From: Herbaspirillum sp. RV1423
GTDB taxonomy: Bacteria > Pseudomonadota > Gammaproteobacteria > Burkholderiales > Burkholderiaceae_D
Direction of reading: 5' to 3'
DNA length: 64,000 nucleotides
Assembly (NCBI RefSeq): GCF_000577615.1
Contig: NZ_CBXX010000001.1
Coordinates: 346,598 to 410,597 of the forward strand
The position numbers and the translations under genes are program-made. Below are positions 54,531 through 63,165 of this stretch, piece by piece (the first letter of the stretch is position 1; each line of letters starts with the position of its first letter). The notes below the pieces were generated by a model. The model did not search any database. It was not told the origin of the DNA and worked only from the letters and a program-made list of their open reading frames with translations.

Positions 54531-55304
54531 TCATAAGCGTGAACCAGCGCTCCGGGTCATTGTGGTTCTGGCATGCAAGGATGCGGAGCTCAGGGCAACA
54601 AAGGCAGGTCTGTCCAACTGACAGGTCCAGGCTCGATAAGTTTGCTCCGCTATCATGTGCAATGCCTCAATGCGATCACGCAATTCTTTCAGAATTTGCG
54701 TCTCGCTTTGAACGGCCGGCCCGTGCGCGCGAAGGAGTTCGCTTCGCCCGGCGGCACACCAATTCCTGATGCTTTCTTCGGTCACTTCCAGATGACCTTG
54801 AAATGCCCAATGGCGACCACGGCTGAAACCCTTGTTCAGGCAATGACTGCCATACATCGTGCGGACTGCGCCAACAGGAATTTCAAAAGTATCGTAATGC
54901 CAGTTAAACATCGTCGCTTGTCTGGGCAGCGCCATAAGCTGTTGCGCGTGTGGAGTGATCCCTATTTGGCTCCAGCCGATATTCGGACAACTATTGCGGC
55001 TGACCTTCGCCCCCATGGCACGCGCAAGCATCTGCGCGCCAAAACAATGCCCGAGAACCGGAACGTCACGCCTTATGGCATCTTGCAGCAATGTCTGCTC
55101 GTCCTCGATCCACCGCAAAGTTTCATTAACGCAGTGATCGCTGCCCAACACGACAATGCCGCCAAACTTGCTTGCATCGATGGGCGATTTTCCATCCGAT
55201 GCAGGAGAAATGAGTCGGTACGGAATCCCGTTTTCATCTAAATGATCGCGCAGTACACCCGGCCCTTGTGTTGATTCGTGTTGAAGAATAGCGATTGGTC
55301 TCAT
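54531..55304 (-). CDS. Class I glutamine amidotransferase-like protein
   Basis: A 257-residue protein with the GATase triad: Cys87 in VLGHCFGAQML, His171 and Glu173 in AFQGHLEV. It resembles stand-alone GMP-synthase-like amidotransferases (YfeJ/GuaA-N-like) that hydrolyse glutamine, or gamma-glutamyl compounds, without a fused synthase domain. After about residue 220 the tail (TCQLDRPAFVALSSASLH) is unlike the family core. The ribosome site before 55304 is weak. The partner synthase, if any, is not adjacent. Confidence 0.8.
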   Translation of the reverse strand: MRPIAILQHESTQGPGVLRDHLDENGIPYRLISPASDGKSPIDASKFGGIVVLGSDHCVNETLRWIEDEQTLLQDAIRRDVPVLGHCFGAQMLARAMGAKVSRNSCPNIGWSQIGITPHAQQLMALPRQATMFNWHYDTFEIPVGAVRTMYGSHCLNKGFSRGRHWAFQGHLEVTEESIRNWCAAGRSELLRAHGPAVQSETQILKELRDRIEALHMIAEQTYRAWTCQLDRPAFVALSSASLHARTTMTRSAGSRL

Positions 55305-55707
55305 AAAGTCACGGCTTGCATCAACAAGCCTGCAGTGATGGAGACCTCAATTTAGAATCTTCAGCATAAAAAACGGATTCTATTTGATGCAATTTACGTA
55401 AAAAACGCGTTAAAAATCTCGCTCTCCGCCCCGAAAGAGATGACCATCACAATCGCAAAAGAGATATTGGAATTACGGCCCGACGCCGATTTCGGGCATT
55501 AACAAAAGCGAGATGATCTTATATTTTCAAGTCGTTGCCCATCGTTGAAGCAATGAACTGAGAATCTATTGATACCCTGGAAAATTCGTGATCTGTTTCC
55601 TCAAATCCGCGGAGACAAAAATGCCCGATCGGCATTGTTCCTGACAACGGATTCTACTGCCATGTATAGCTAATTTCTGAGCGCAGGCCTGTGTGCTGCC
55701 GCCCCCG
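55305..55707. other. Intergenic region between the amidotransferase and AraC genes
   Basis: About 400 bases. A 91-codon minus frame at 55566-55841 overlaps the AraC gene and is not convincing. No repeat, terminator or RNA gene stands out. The part next to 55370-55430 is AT-rich and may be the amidotransferase promoter. Confidence 0.35.
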
Positions 55708-56631
55708 CTAATGAGCCACCGTGGCGTCGAAAAGGGCTTGCCCACTCTGACGCCAGCGCCCTGGAGGCTGCCCGTGATGTCGGCGGAACGCCGTGGCAAA
55801 AGCGTATAGAGACGAGTACCCAACCCGCTCTGCCACTTCAATCAACGAAACGTCCTGCGTTCGCAAGAGATCGCGTGCGACAGTCATACGCCAGCCAGTG
55901 AGATACCGCATCGGCGTGTCGCCGAGAACCTCCTGGAACACACGCGCAAACGTGGCCCGGGACATATTGCTCATCCTTGCCAGTTCGTCCACGGTCCACG
56001 GCTTATTCGTATCCCCATGCATTGCCTGCAACGCTCTCGATAGGCGCCCGTCCGCCGCCCCCCGGACCCATGCTGGTGCATTCACGCTTGATGCCAGTCC
56101 GGTCCGAAGCCCAAACACGACTAAAACGTCCAGCAGCCGATCGAGCACCGTCTGGCGACCTGGCTCGGCCTGGGATAGCTCTCTTGACAATAGCGCGACC
56201 ACCCCATGAATCGGATTGTCCACGCTCGAGGGAACCAGGAACACGGAGGGAAGCGCGTTGACCAGCCCTGCACCGATGTCCCCCGCAAAGCGATATGCTC
56301 CACAGAGGAACGCCGCTGCACGCGGATCATGCTCGGCTTCATCGGAAGAGTGCTGATTCCTGAAATCCTCCGGCAAGACGCAATGCGCACCGGGTTCGTG
56401 GGCGATAAAGTGGTCAACTCCCCCTCGCACGAGCGCCAGATATCCCGGCCTGAGTTCGATGGGAGCGTCCTCACCATCGAGCCACAACCAGGCTTGCCCC
56501 TGAATCATTGCGTGCACGGCAAGTTGAATTGTGCCAGGCAACCGCAGCCCCCAAGGCGCGACAGCGATAGATCGCGCGAACACGCCGCCAGAGGCGCGCG
56601 CGCGCACTAGGTGTTCTTGCAATATGTCCAT
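55708..56631 (-). CDS. AraC family transcriptional regulator
   Basis: A 307-residue activator. The N-terminal cupin-type domain (residues about 1-190, AWLWLDGEDAPIELRPGYLALV) is followed by the C-terminal double helix-turn-helix: WTVDELARMSNMSRATFARV and, at about 262-282, DVSLIEVAERVGYSSLYAFA. This matches the cupin_6 group that controls a nearby reductase. It is divergent, 98 bp away, from an NmrA-type reductase gene and a SnoaL-like gene, which are its likely targets. Confidence 0.88.
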   Translation of the reverse strand: MDILQEHLVRARASGGVFARSIAVAPWGLRLPGTIQLAVHAMIQGQAWLWLDGEDAPIELRPGYLALVRGGVDHFIAHEPGAHCVLPEDFRNQHSSDEAEHDPRAAAFLCGAYRFAGDIGAGLVNALPSVFLVPSSVDNPIHGVVALLSRELSQAEPGRQTVLDRLLDVLVVFGLRTGLASSVNAPAWVRGAADGRLSRALQAMHGDTNKPWTVDELARMSNMSRATFARVFQEVLGDTPMRYLTGWRMTVARDLLRTQDVSLIEVAERVGYSSLYAFATAFRRHHGQPPGRWRQSGQALFDATVAH

Positions 56632-56729
56632 GCATTGAGCGTATCACACAAATTAATGAGCGAATAGATCATTGATACTCTCACTATCTGCGCATAAAGT
56701 TATGTCACCGGCCAACCAGGAGCAGCACC

Positions 56730-57572
56730 ATGAACGACATTACCGACAACCCCACCCTTGTACTCGGCGCAACCGGCAAGACCGGGTCCCGCGTCGCCCG
56801 AAAGCTCGTCAACAGAGGAATCTTCGTCCGCACAGCAGCTCGCAGCGGCGCCGATGTCCGGTTCGATTGGAACGATCCATCCACCTTTGCAAGCGCCCTG
56901 TTTCAGATCTCGGGCGTCTATCTCGTGTCGCCTGTGATGCGCATCGACTTTGCCAACATCGTTGCCCAGTTTCTCGACGAGGCAGAGCGCGCCGGCGTGC
57001 GCCATGTCACCTACCTCAGTGCCTACGGCATGGAGCATGCACCTGCTGAAGTCGCGCTGCGCGCGGTCGAGTTGGACCTGGCCTCGCGCACCTCGCTCTC
57101 GCATTCCATCCTGCGCCCTGCTTGGTTCATGCAAAACTTCAGCGAGACGTTTCTCAAACCCGTGAACGATGAAATCGTTGTGCCTTGCGGTATCGGGGCC
57201 GAAGCATTTGTCAACGCAGAGGACATCGCTTCCGTCGCGGCGGCGACACTGAGCGCCCCTGCGCAGCACGCCAACCGCGCATATTCCCCCACAGGCCCAG
57301 AAGCATTGACCTTCGAAGAGGCCGCCACACGCATCTCGAACGCGGTCGGCCGTAAGATTTCGTACCGCGACCTTGATCGCAACGCTTGGATCAATGCCAT
57401 GATCCAAGCCGGTGTGCCCGCTGAATACGGTGAGGTGCTTCGCATGCTGACAGAGACGATCGCAAGCGGACGAGGCTCTCAACCAAATAACGACGTTCTG
57501 ACAGCGACTGGTGCGGCCCCCTTCCGATTCGCAGAGTTCGCCACAGAAACTGCTGCCGCATGGCGCCAGTGA
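56730..57572 (+). CDS. NmrA-like NAD(P)-binding protein
   Basis: A 280-residue atypical SDR of the NmrA/QOR2 group. The N-terminal cofactor motif is VLGATGKTGSRVARKL; HVTYLSAYGMEH and ILRPAWFMQNFSET are family-typical. NmrA proteins are either quinone/NADPH oxidoreductases or redox sensors. AGGAG precedes the ATG. A SnoaL-like gene follows 38 bp later and an AraC regulator faces it, so the three form one inducible unit. Confidence 0.88.
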   Translation: MNDITDNPTLVLGATGKTGSRVARKLVNRGIFVRTAARSGADVRFDWNDPSTFASALFQISGVYLVSPVMRIDFANIVAQFLDEAERAGVRHVTYLSAYGMEHAPAEVALRAVELDLASRTSLSHSILRPAWFMQNFSETFLKPVNDEIVVPCGIGAEAFVNAEDIASVAAATLSAPAQHANRAYSPTGPEALTFEEAATRISNAVGRKISYRDLDRNAWINAMIQAGVPAEYGEVLRMLTETIASGRGSQPNNDVLTATGAAPFRFAEFATETAAAWRQ

Positions 57573-57609
57573 AGGTATTACCCCAGGAATCGACCAAGGA
57601 GAACAGGAA

Positions 57610-58035
57610 ATGTCGAATCAAAAATATTCAGCCTTCAAACCCGCAAAACCCTACTTCGATCTAGTCCGGGGCGCGCTAGGCAATCTTGTCGACGGGGAGC
57701 ACTTCTTCGATATCGTCGCCGACGACGTCATCTACGAGGTTCTCTATGACCTGGGCTGGCCTCGCGTTATCCACGGGCGAACCGACCTGATGGCCGCGTT
57801 CAAGGGCTACGTCGACAACATCGCGCTTCAATCAGCCGACAAGTTGATTACTCACAAGACAGACGACGGCTGCGTCATCGAATACGAAGTTCATGGAACG
57901 ATCCTTGTGACAGGCGCGAAATGCGACAATCGGTTCTGCTCAATCATCAAGATCGAAAATCGGAAGATCAGGCATTGGAGAGACTACATGGACTCCCTTG
58001 CGGCCTGGAACGCACTGACACCGAGCGCTCGCTGA
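57610..58035 (+). CDS. SnoaL/NTF2-like protein
   Basis: A 141-residue protein with the cone-shaped NTF2 fold typical of SnoaL-like cyclases and ester/ketone isomerases: YFDLVRGALGNLVDGEHFFD, a central VIHGRTDLMAAFKGYVDN and a late IIKIENRKIRHWRDYMDS. It may act on the product of the NmrA-like enzyme. I chose the ATG at 57610 (AACAGGA upstream); the open frame back to 57511 overlaps the previous gene. Function not assigned. Confidence 0.75.
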   Translation: MSNQKYSAFKPAKPYFDLVRGALGNLVDGEHFFDIVADDVIYEVLYDLGWPRVIHGRTDLMAAFKGYVDNIALQSADKLITHKTDDGCVIEYEVHGTILVTGAKCDNRFCSIIKIENRKIRHWRDYMDSLAAWNALTPSAR

Positions 58036-58459
58036 GCCGATGCTGCCTTGCAGTTATCACACAATAAAATGGTTGCCGATCTGATGCTGATTCTGTACGC
58101 CAACGAACACATTGAACAGTCGCTTCCGTGTAGTCATGCCAGGCGATGTATCGACAACCCCAATTTCTTGCCGCAATCGCGCAGTCTGCGTGCTGCTGTT
58201 TCCCGGTTTCTGGCCGCTAGTGAGAAGCCACCATTATCGATAGTCAGCATTGAGGTATTTTTCGCCGCTCTTTGAATTGTTTACGACTGCTTCTGGCCAA
58301 GGCTGTGCAAAAACGTAAATATCAGAAGAAACGTGGGTAAGGGGAGCCTTCCCGATGTCGAGAAAATTGAATAGCGAACGATCTGAGCAGTCGATTTTTC
58401 AATTGATTAAAAATTTCTGCGTTTTTACATAGCCTCGGCCTGAAGCGGACAAGCCTCAA
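58036..58459. other. Intergenic region containing a MITE-like element
   Basis: No gene is convincing; a 75-codon frame at 58048-58275 has no family features. The second half holds the inverted-repeat element 58295-58440, which abuts the truncated LysE gene. Confidence 0.5.
58295..58440. mobile_element. MITE-like element or IS remnant with terminal inverted repeats
   Basis: The ends GGCCAAGGCTGTGCAAAAA (58295 on) and, on the other strand, GGCCGAGGCTATGTAAAAA (58440 back) match at 19 of 23 positions. They enclose about 100 bases of AT-rich, non-coding DNA. The GAGGCTGTGTAAAAAC-type end is reminiscent of IS5/IS1182-like elements. No transposase is inside and no clear target duplication was seen. 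Confidence 0.65.
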
Positions 58460-58775
58460 TTAGGCATTACGCCTCGTGGCGGCAAGAAAGGCACCCAAGC
58501 AGATCATTGTTGCTCCCGAAAAACGCGTTAGCAGGCGCGCACGCGACGTGCGAAGACTCTCAGATACAAGAAGACGTTCGGCCGCCAACACTGCGATGAT
58601 ATCGACTAACGTATTAAGCAGGACACAGATGCCACCCAAGACGGCCACTTGGCCCGTCATAGCAGAAACAGGGGCGATGAACTGCGGCAGAAACGCCAGA
58701 AAGAACAGTGCCGTCTTGACATTCAGGGTTTCGACGACTATTCCCTCGGTCAACGCTCGTTTGCTGCCTTGCGCC
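58460..58775 (-). pseudogene. LysE/RhtB family exporter, N-terminally truncated
   Basis: Only about the last 105 residues of a ~205-residue LysE-type amino-acid exporter remain. They include NVKTALFFLAFLPQFIAP, the conserved central loop, and the two last membrane segments. The part that should lie upstream (right of about 58775) is missing and is replaced by an isochorismatase fragment. An ATG at 58813 keeps the frame open, but the extra residues are not LysE-like. Confidence 0.75.
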
Positions 58776-58796
58776 ACTATCCTGACAACTGTGACT

Positions 58797-59114
58797 GCCG
58801 AACGGGGTGGCATCCTCTTTCCTCAGATCACCGACGTATTCCCGTGCCAGGAGGTGATCGACCGCACGTTCATCAACACTTGGCAGGACCCGAAGGTGGT
58901 GGATGCCGTCAAAGCGACGGGGCGCAAACAGTTGATCATCGCCGGCCTCTGGACCGAAGTATGCGTCGCGATGCCGACAATCCGGGCTCTCGGCGAAGGC
59001 TGGGATGTGACGGTAGTCACCGATGCCTCAGGCGGCGTCTCCGTTGAGGCTCACAAGATCGCTATCCGGCGAATGATCATGGCCGGCGCGAACATGATAG
59101 TGCTTTGGATTTGA
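58797..59114 (+). pseudogene. Isochorismatase-like hydrolase, truncated at both ends
   Basis: The stretch contains LFPQITDVFPCQEVIDRTFI and the catalytic-Cys region LIIAGLWTEVCVAMPTIRAL, plus VVTDASGGVSVEAHKIAIRR, characteristic of YcaC-like isochorismatase hydrolases. The first third of the domain, with the catalytic Asp, is missing, and the frame ends at 59114 shortly after GANMI, where relatives continue for tens of residues. It starts where the LysE fragment ends. Confidence 0.75.
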
Positions 59115-59235
59115 AGCCAGATCCTGGCCGGTGGCAGTCATTCGCTTTTACTGGCGTACAAAGCTGCACGCTGATTCCGCGGCAGAGGAAGCCCGTTTCT
59201 GGCCGGTTGCGGGCCACAAACATTTTATCTCTGAC

Positions 59236-59691
59236 CTATTCCAGCGGCTTAGCCATCTCGGAGGTTGAAGACCAGCCGATATTTTCGTACAGAGGGCGTC
59301 CCATTCCAGTTGAATGAAGAATCGCGTAGGTCAGCCCTCGTTTCTTGAATTCAGCCTCGCCCATTTCCATCAGCAAGCCTGCGATACCTCGCCTACGATG
59401 TTCTGGTTCCACATACACGTTGAGAATATATCCGCGTTTGTTCTGAATCGGATGAGATGGATGAGGCGGCCAGTCAATTTCCATCAACCCGATGCCGGCT
59501 ACAGCGGAGTCCTTGAGAACAGCAATAAATCCAAAATAGCTTCCATCCAAAAGCTTGGATTCCAGCCAATCGCGAAAATTTGGCCTCATGGCAGTGAGAA
59601 TGTCTTCATCGCGACCAGCCTCTCGAAACATCAATTCCCGGTGTCGGCATATCAGATTCAAGTCGCCGGGCTGAATGTTACGAATCTCCAT
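59236..59691 (-). CDS. GNAT family N-acetyltransferase
   Basis: A 151-residue acetyl-CoA-dependent acetyltransferase. The acetyl-CoA loop is VEPEHRRRGIAGLLMEMGEA (the R/Q-x-x-G-x-G/A motif), preceded by the NKRGYILNVYV strand; LYENIGW near the C-terminus is motif B. The substrate cannot be told. I chose the ATG at 59691, which GGAGG precedes, over the upstream ATG at 59703. Confidence 0.88.
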   Translation of the reverse strand: MEIRNIQPGDLNLICRHRELMFREAGRDEDILTAMRPNFRDWLESKLLDGSYFGFIAVLKDSAVAGIGLMEIDWPPHPSHPIQNKRGYILNVYVEPEHRRRGIAGLLMEMGEAEFKKRGLTYAILHSTGMGRPLYENIGWSSTSEMAKPLE

Positions 59692-59845
59692 ATGGGCCTC
59701 CAATGTTTAGGTTCCATTTCCTGTATCAGGTTCTGGCCTATTCCGGCTATCGATCTCACCTATCGTCTTCTCCTGGCAATTGCGAACGTCACTTCTTACG
59801 GCTAAGGAGATACTGGCAATTGCGCATTCATATCGAATTCATAAC

Positions 59846-61645
59846 TTACTTGGCGGTCTTCGTCTTTACAAACACCGCTCCTGCGGCAGAATCGTAAAAT
59901 TTAACGAGATCGGCCTTAAATACATGCAGGGATGGGTCATCCAGATAAATCATGTGGCCCGCCGGATAAAAGGTTGTCGTTATATTGTTACGCAGGCCTC
60001 GCTCCAAGCCCATATGCGACAGATCGTATTGTGTAGCCGAAAACGGCGTGGCCAGATCGAAATAGCCGTTTGCCGACAACACCATCAGACGCGGATTGCG
60101 ACGCATGGCCTCGGCCAGATCGCCGGCCGCATACGCTTGCGTCAACTCATCGCCCCACCATGCGCGATGCTTCCAATTCCACTGCTTGATGGCATCGTTG
60201 TTAAACGTTCTGTAGTTACCTTGAGGGACATAGCGCAAATCCCGCGCAAGATGCTCCTCCAATGCGGCCTTGAATGCCGCCGCAATCGCGCTTACGGAGG
60301 CATCATCATTTGGCCTCTCGCCGACATCGTCATAGTCGATACCCTGGAATCGGGCGTCGTATCTACCGACGTTACGGGATTCGCCGCGTAGTAATTCTTT
60401 ACGGAAGCGCGACGGCCAAATACGCAAGCGGCTAGCCTTGACGTACTCCACATCGAGCCCCGTGTACTGCGCAATACGTGCAGCGATTGTGTCACGTTCC
60501 GCGTCAGGCAGCTCATCGCCGCGAGCAAGCGCGGTCGCGTAGGGACCATAAGCGAAAGCCCGCACCTCTTCCAGAAAGCCACTCAACGAAGATGGCTTGG
60601 GTTGGATTTTGTTGTGATACCACGCGATGGCAGCGTAGCTCGGCAAATAGTGGACCGAGGCAATATCGTAACCCGGCGCGTCCCGCGCCAGATTCAATAC
60701 GGACGACAACAACACGACGCCGTTCAACGCAATGCCGTTTTCTGCAAGACGGTACGCCAGCATCGCCGCCCGCGCAGTGCCATAGGATTCTCCAAACAAG
60801 AATTTAGGCGAGTTCCAGCGCTGATTCAACGTCAGATAGCGATCGATAAAACGGATATATGCATTGAGATCTTCGTCGACACCATAAAACCGCTTACTGG
60901 TTCCGCTCCCGACGATGCGTGACAGGCCTGTCCCGACGGCATCCACAAAGACGAGATCGCTCTTGTCGAGCAAGCTGTCCGGATTGTCCCTCAACAAATA
61001 TGGCGCCGGTGGTGTCGCGAGCGGACTAGTCGTCTGTACACGCTTGACACCAACCGAACCGATCATCAAAAACGAACTGCCTGCGCCAGGCCCCCCATTA
61101 AACAAGAAGGTCAACGGACGAGAGGCAGATGGTTCGCGCGAATTCTCGGCCGTATAGGCTATGTAGAACATGCTTGCTTCAACCTGCTCCTTGCTGTTGC
61201 GCAGAACCAGATTTCCCGCCGTCGCAGCGTAGTTGATCGTGCGGTGGTTCACCTCGATGGTGTGATGCGTCACGACTGCGCTTTCGGGTACCGCAGGACC
61301 GTAGGCTTCGGCTTCTTTCTGCGGCTCCGATTCGATGGATTTTGATGATGAAAGGGCCTTACGGGAATCGTCAACGACTGGCTGATCGGTCTTTTGTGTA
61401 GACATCCCGGACGCTGGCCGCGATGCAGGAGCAGGTGTCACTGCTACGTCCGCCGAATACGCCGTGTCCGGGAGCATGAAAAACGCCACGGAATAAAGAA
61501 GCGAACTGCCCGATATCAACACCTTGAAAGTATTTTTTACTCGCAACCTTCTTGAGAACATAGGTAAAAATTGGTGCGTACTTCTCACCGTCTCATCGAC
61601 ATTTTCATCTGGCATTTTTTGACCTTCTTCGATGATGTTTCGCAT
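59846..61645 (-). CDS. S10 family serine carboxypeptidase-like protein
   Basis: A 599-residue exported hydrolase. The N-terminus has a membrane/signal segment (about residues 43-62, ending AYSAD), followed by a low-complexity Ala/Pro/Ser linker to about residue 105. The S10 catalytic triad is visible: Ser in LFGESYGTARAA, Asp in YFDLATPF and His in YPAGHMIYLD; the oxyanion region is FNGGPGAGSSF. Bacterial S10 enzymes trim C-terminal residues or act as esterases. I chose the ATG at 61645; a TTG at 61651 is possible. Confidence 0.87.
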   Translation of the reverse strand: MRNIIEEGQKMPDENVDETVRSTHQFLPMFSRRLRVKNTFKVLISGSSLLYSVAFFMLPDTAYSADVAVTPAPASRPASGMSTQKTDQPVVDDSRKALSSSKSIESEPQKEAEAYGPAVPESAVVTHHTIEVNHRTINYAATAGNLVLRNSKEQVEASMFYIAYTAENSREPSASRPLTFLFNGGPGAGSSFLMIGSVGVKRVQTTSPLATPPAPYLLRDNPDSLLDKSDLVFVDAVGTGLSRIVGSGTSKRFYGVDEDLNAYIRFIDRYLTLNQRWNSPKFLFGESYGTARAAMLAYRLAENGIALNGVVLLSSVLNLARDAPGYDIASVHYLPSYAAIAWYHNKIQPKPSSLSGFLEEVRAFAYGPYATALARGDELPDAERDTIAARIAQYTGLDVEYVKASRLRIWPSRFRKELLRGESRNVGRYDARFQGIDYDDVGERPNDDASVSAIAAAFKAALEEHLARDLRYVPQGNYRTFNNDAIKQWNWKHRAWWGDELTQAYAAGDLAEAMRRNPRLMVLSANGYFDLATPFSATQYDLSHMGLERGLRNNITTTFYPAGHMIYLDDPSLHVFKADLVKFYDSAAGAVFVKTKTAK

Positions 61646-61908
61646 CTTCAAATGCTCCCTTGAATTTTAAGATCATTGCATGCAGCACTGACAAATGACT
61701 GACATTAAAATGTCCGGTCTTGGCGATTGCGGCCATAGTTTCCTCGAAAATAGAGCCGAACGCATTCATCGTGATTTCGATTCGGATAAAGGTGCTGAAA
61801 CTCAGATCGCAATTCGACATAGCGCGGAATGTAGACATCGTCGTCGCCATGCCAAGAGGTTCTTTCGACGGGAAAAGACCCGTTGCGCAACTCTGGACGG
61901 ATGCGTAA

Positions 61909-62649
61909 TCAACACTGTTCCCACTTATGCCCTGACACTACCGTTACTTCGAGCTTACGCTCGAATATTCCAGACGCATTGGACCGCCTTCGCACATAAT
62001 CACCAAGTTCGGCCTCGATTGTTGCTCGAAGGACTACTGGCACTTCCTCCCACAAGCGCATGGAGCGCGCGTGCGCAATGGCTTGCTCAGCAGATAGTTG
62101 CTCTACCGTGGGAAGCACGGTGCTTTCGATTGCTTGAAAACCATTGGAACCCAGAATCTCTGCTGGTTGATACCTTACTTTGGGGTGTGCTTGGCGTAGA
62201 GCTACGTGACGCCCAACGATCTTGACGATAGCATCCCGAAAATCTCCAGCATCATTCTTGTTGACCACGACGAAGGCAGCTCCCGGCCGGAGCACTCGCA
62301 GAATTGTTTGCACTGACGCCTCATCAGAAAACCAATGGAATGCCCCAAAAGCAGTGGCCCCGCCGAAACTCGCTTCCTTGAAATCGAGGCCGTCGGCTGG
62401 CATCACATGGTACATCCTCGCTTTCCCCCGCAAGCGAGCCTCTTCAATCATATCCGAGTCAATGTCAGTTCCAACAGTGTCCAAACCACGCTCGGCCAAC
62501 TGCCTGGTTGCGATGCCCGTCCCACACCCAACGTCAAGGACTGGGTGCTCTGAGCTCGCGCCAAGAATAGTAACGACCCTGTCGATGACTTCCGATGGAT
62601 ACGCTTGCCGGGTTAGATTGTAAAGCGCCGCTGACTCGCCGAATGACAT
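61909..62649 (-). CDS. Class I SAM-dependent methyltransferase
   Basis: A 246-residue methyltransferase of the UbiE/BioC-like type-11 group. The SAM-binding glycine motif is VLDVGCGTGIATRQLAERG (about residues 37-55), with the acidic ribose-binding residue in GTDIDSDMI and motif III-like LRPGAAFVVVNK. Its substrate is not evident. The 5' side abuts the IS3 remnant region, and the gene seems intact. Confidence 0.85.
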   Translation of the reverse strand: MSFGESAALYNLTRQAYPSEVIDRVVTILGASSEHPVLDVGCGTGIATRQLAERGLDTVGTDIDSDMIEEARLRGKARMYHVMPADGLDFKEASFGGATAFGAFHWFSDEASVQTILRVLRPGAAFVVVNKNDAGDFRDAIVKIVGRHVALRQAHPKVRYQPAEILGSNGFQAIESTVLPTVEQLSAEQAIAHARSMRLWEEVPVVLRATIEAELGDYVRRRSNASGIFERKLEVTVVSGHKWEQC

Positions 62650-63165
62650 AACTAATACTCCATAGGTTGGATGGTCCTGGCCGTCCCCGACAATACGGAC
62701 ACATCCGTTAGACGCTTAAAAGATTTTCAAATTGTACTGGGCTAAGGTAGCCGATAGTTGAATGCCTGCGTTTTGGGTTGTAGAACCTTTCAATGTAATC
62801 AAAGACGTCGGCACGAAAATCGTCGCAAGTGCGGTATCTGCGGCGGCTTACGTGCATCGGCTTTGTCGGTCATATGCGCGGGATAGTTATCGGCAATCGG
62901 CATTTGAAGTTACCACTATTTCTTATTGCCTTATTGCCCCCCATTCGCATCGAAGGTTCATTTAACTGCGCATTGGCATCCAATACTCCCATCGACAAAA
63001 TCCTTTCCGAACTCCATGACGCTTTTTAAGGGTTATAAGACCTTTGCGTCATTTCTCCTACGTTCCATAATTGCTACGAAAAATCAAACCGAGATCAACG
63101 CGCAAAGGCGATTGCGCTTTGAATCTTTGGCCTAATCAATCGTGCAATGAGAAAGGGAACATGAC
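62650..63165. other. Region between the methyltransferase and SDR genes
   Basis: Apart from the IS3 remnant, the right part (62880-63165) has only short frames without family resemblance. The SDR promoter presumably lies in its last 100 bases. Confidence 0.4.
62682..62870 (-). mobile_element. IS3-family insertion sequence remnant (transposase C-terminus and end)
   Basis: Read on the minus strand from about 62870 to the TAA at 62708, the sequence gives ADVFDYIERFYNPKRRHSTI followed by GYLSPVQFEN, the C-terminal end of IS3-family OrfB transposases. Beyond it, TGTCCGTATTGTCGGGGAC (62702 back to 62683) looks like the IS end. The rest of the element is gone. Confidence 0.8.

Noticed and set aside
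58048..58275. A 75-codon plus frame after the SnoaL-like gene
   Set aside because: No ribosome site and no family features, next to a mobile-element remnant.
61652..61908. Two short minus frames (61605-61850 and 61705-61890) between the peptidase and methyltransferase genes
   Set aside because: They overlap each other and resemble nothing I know; a decayed gene is possible but not supported.
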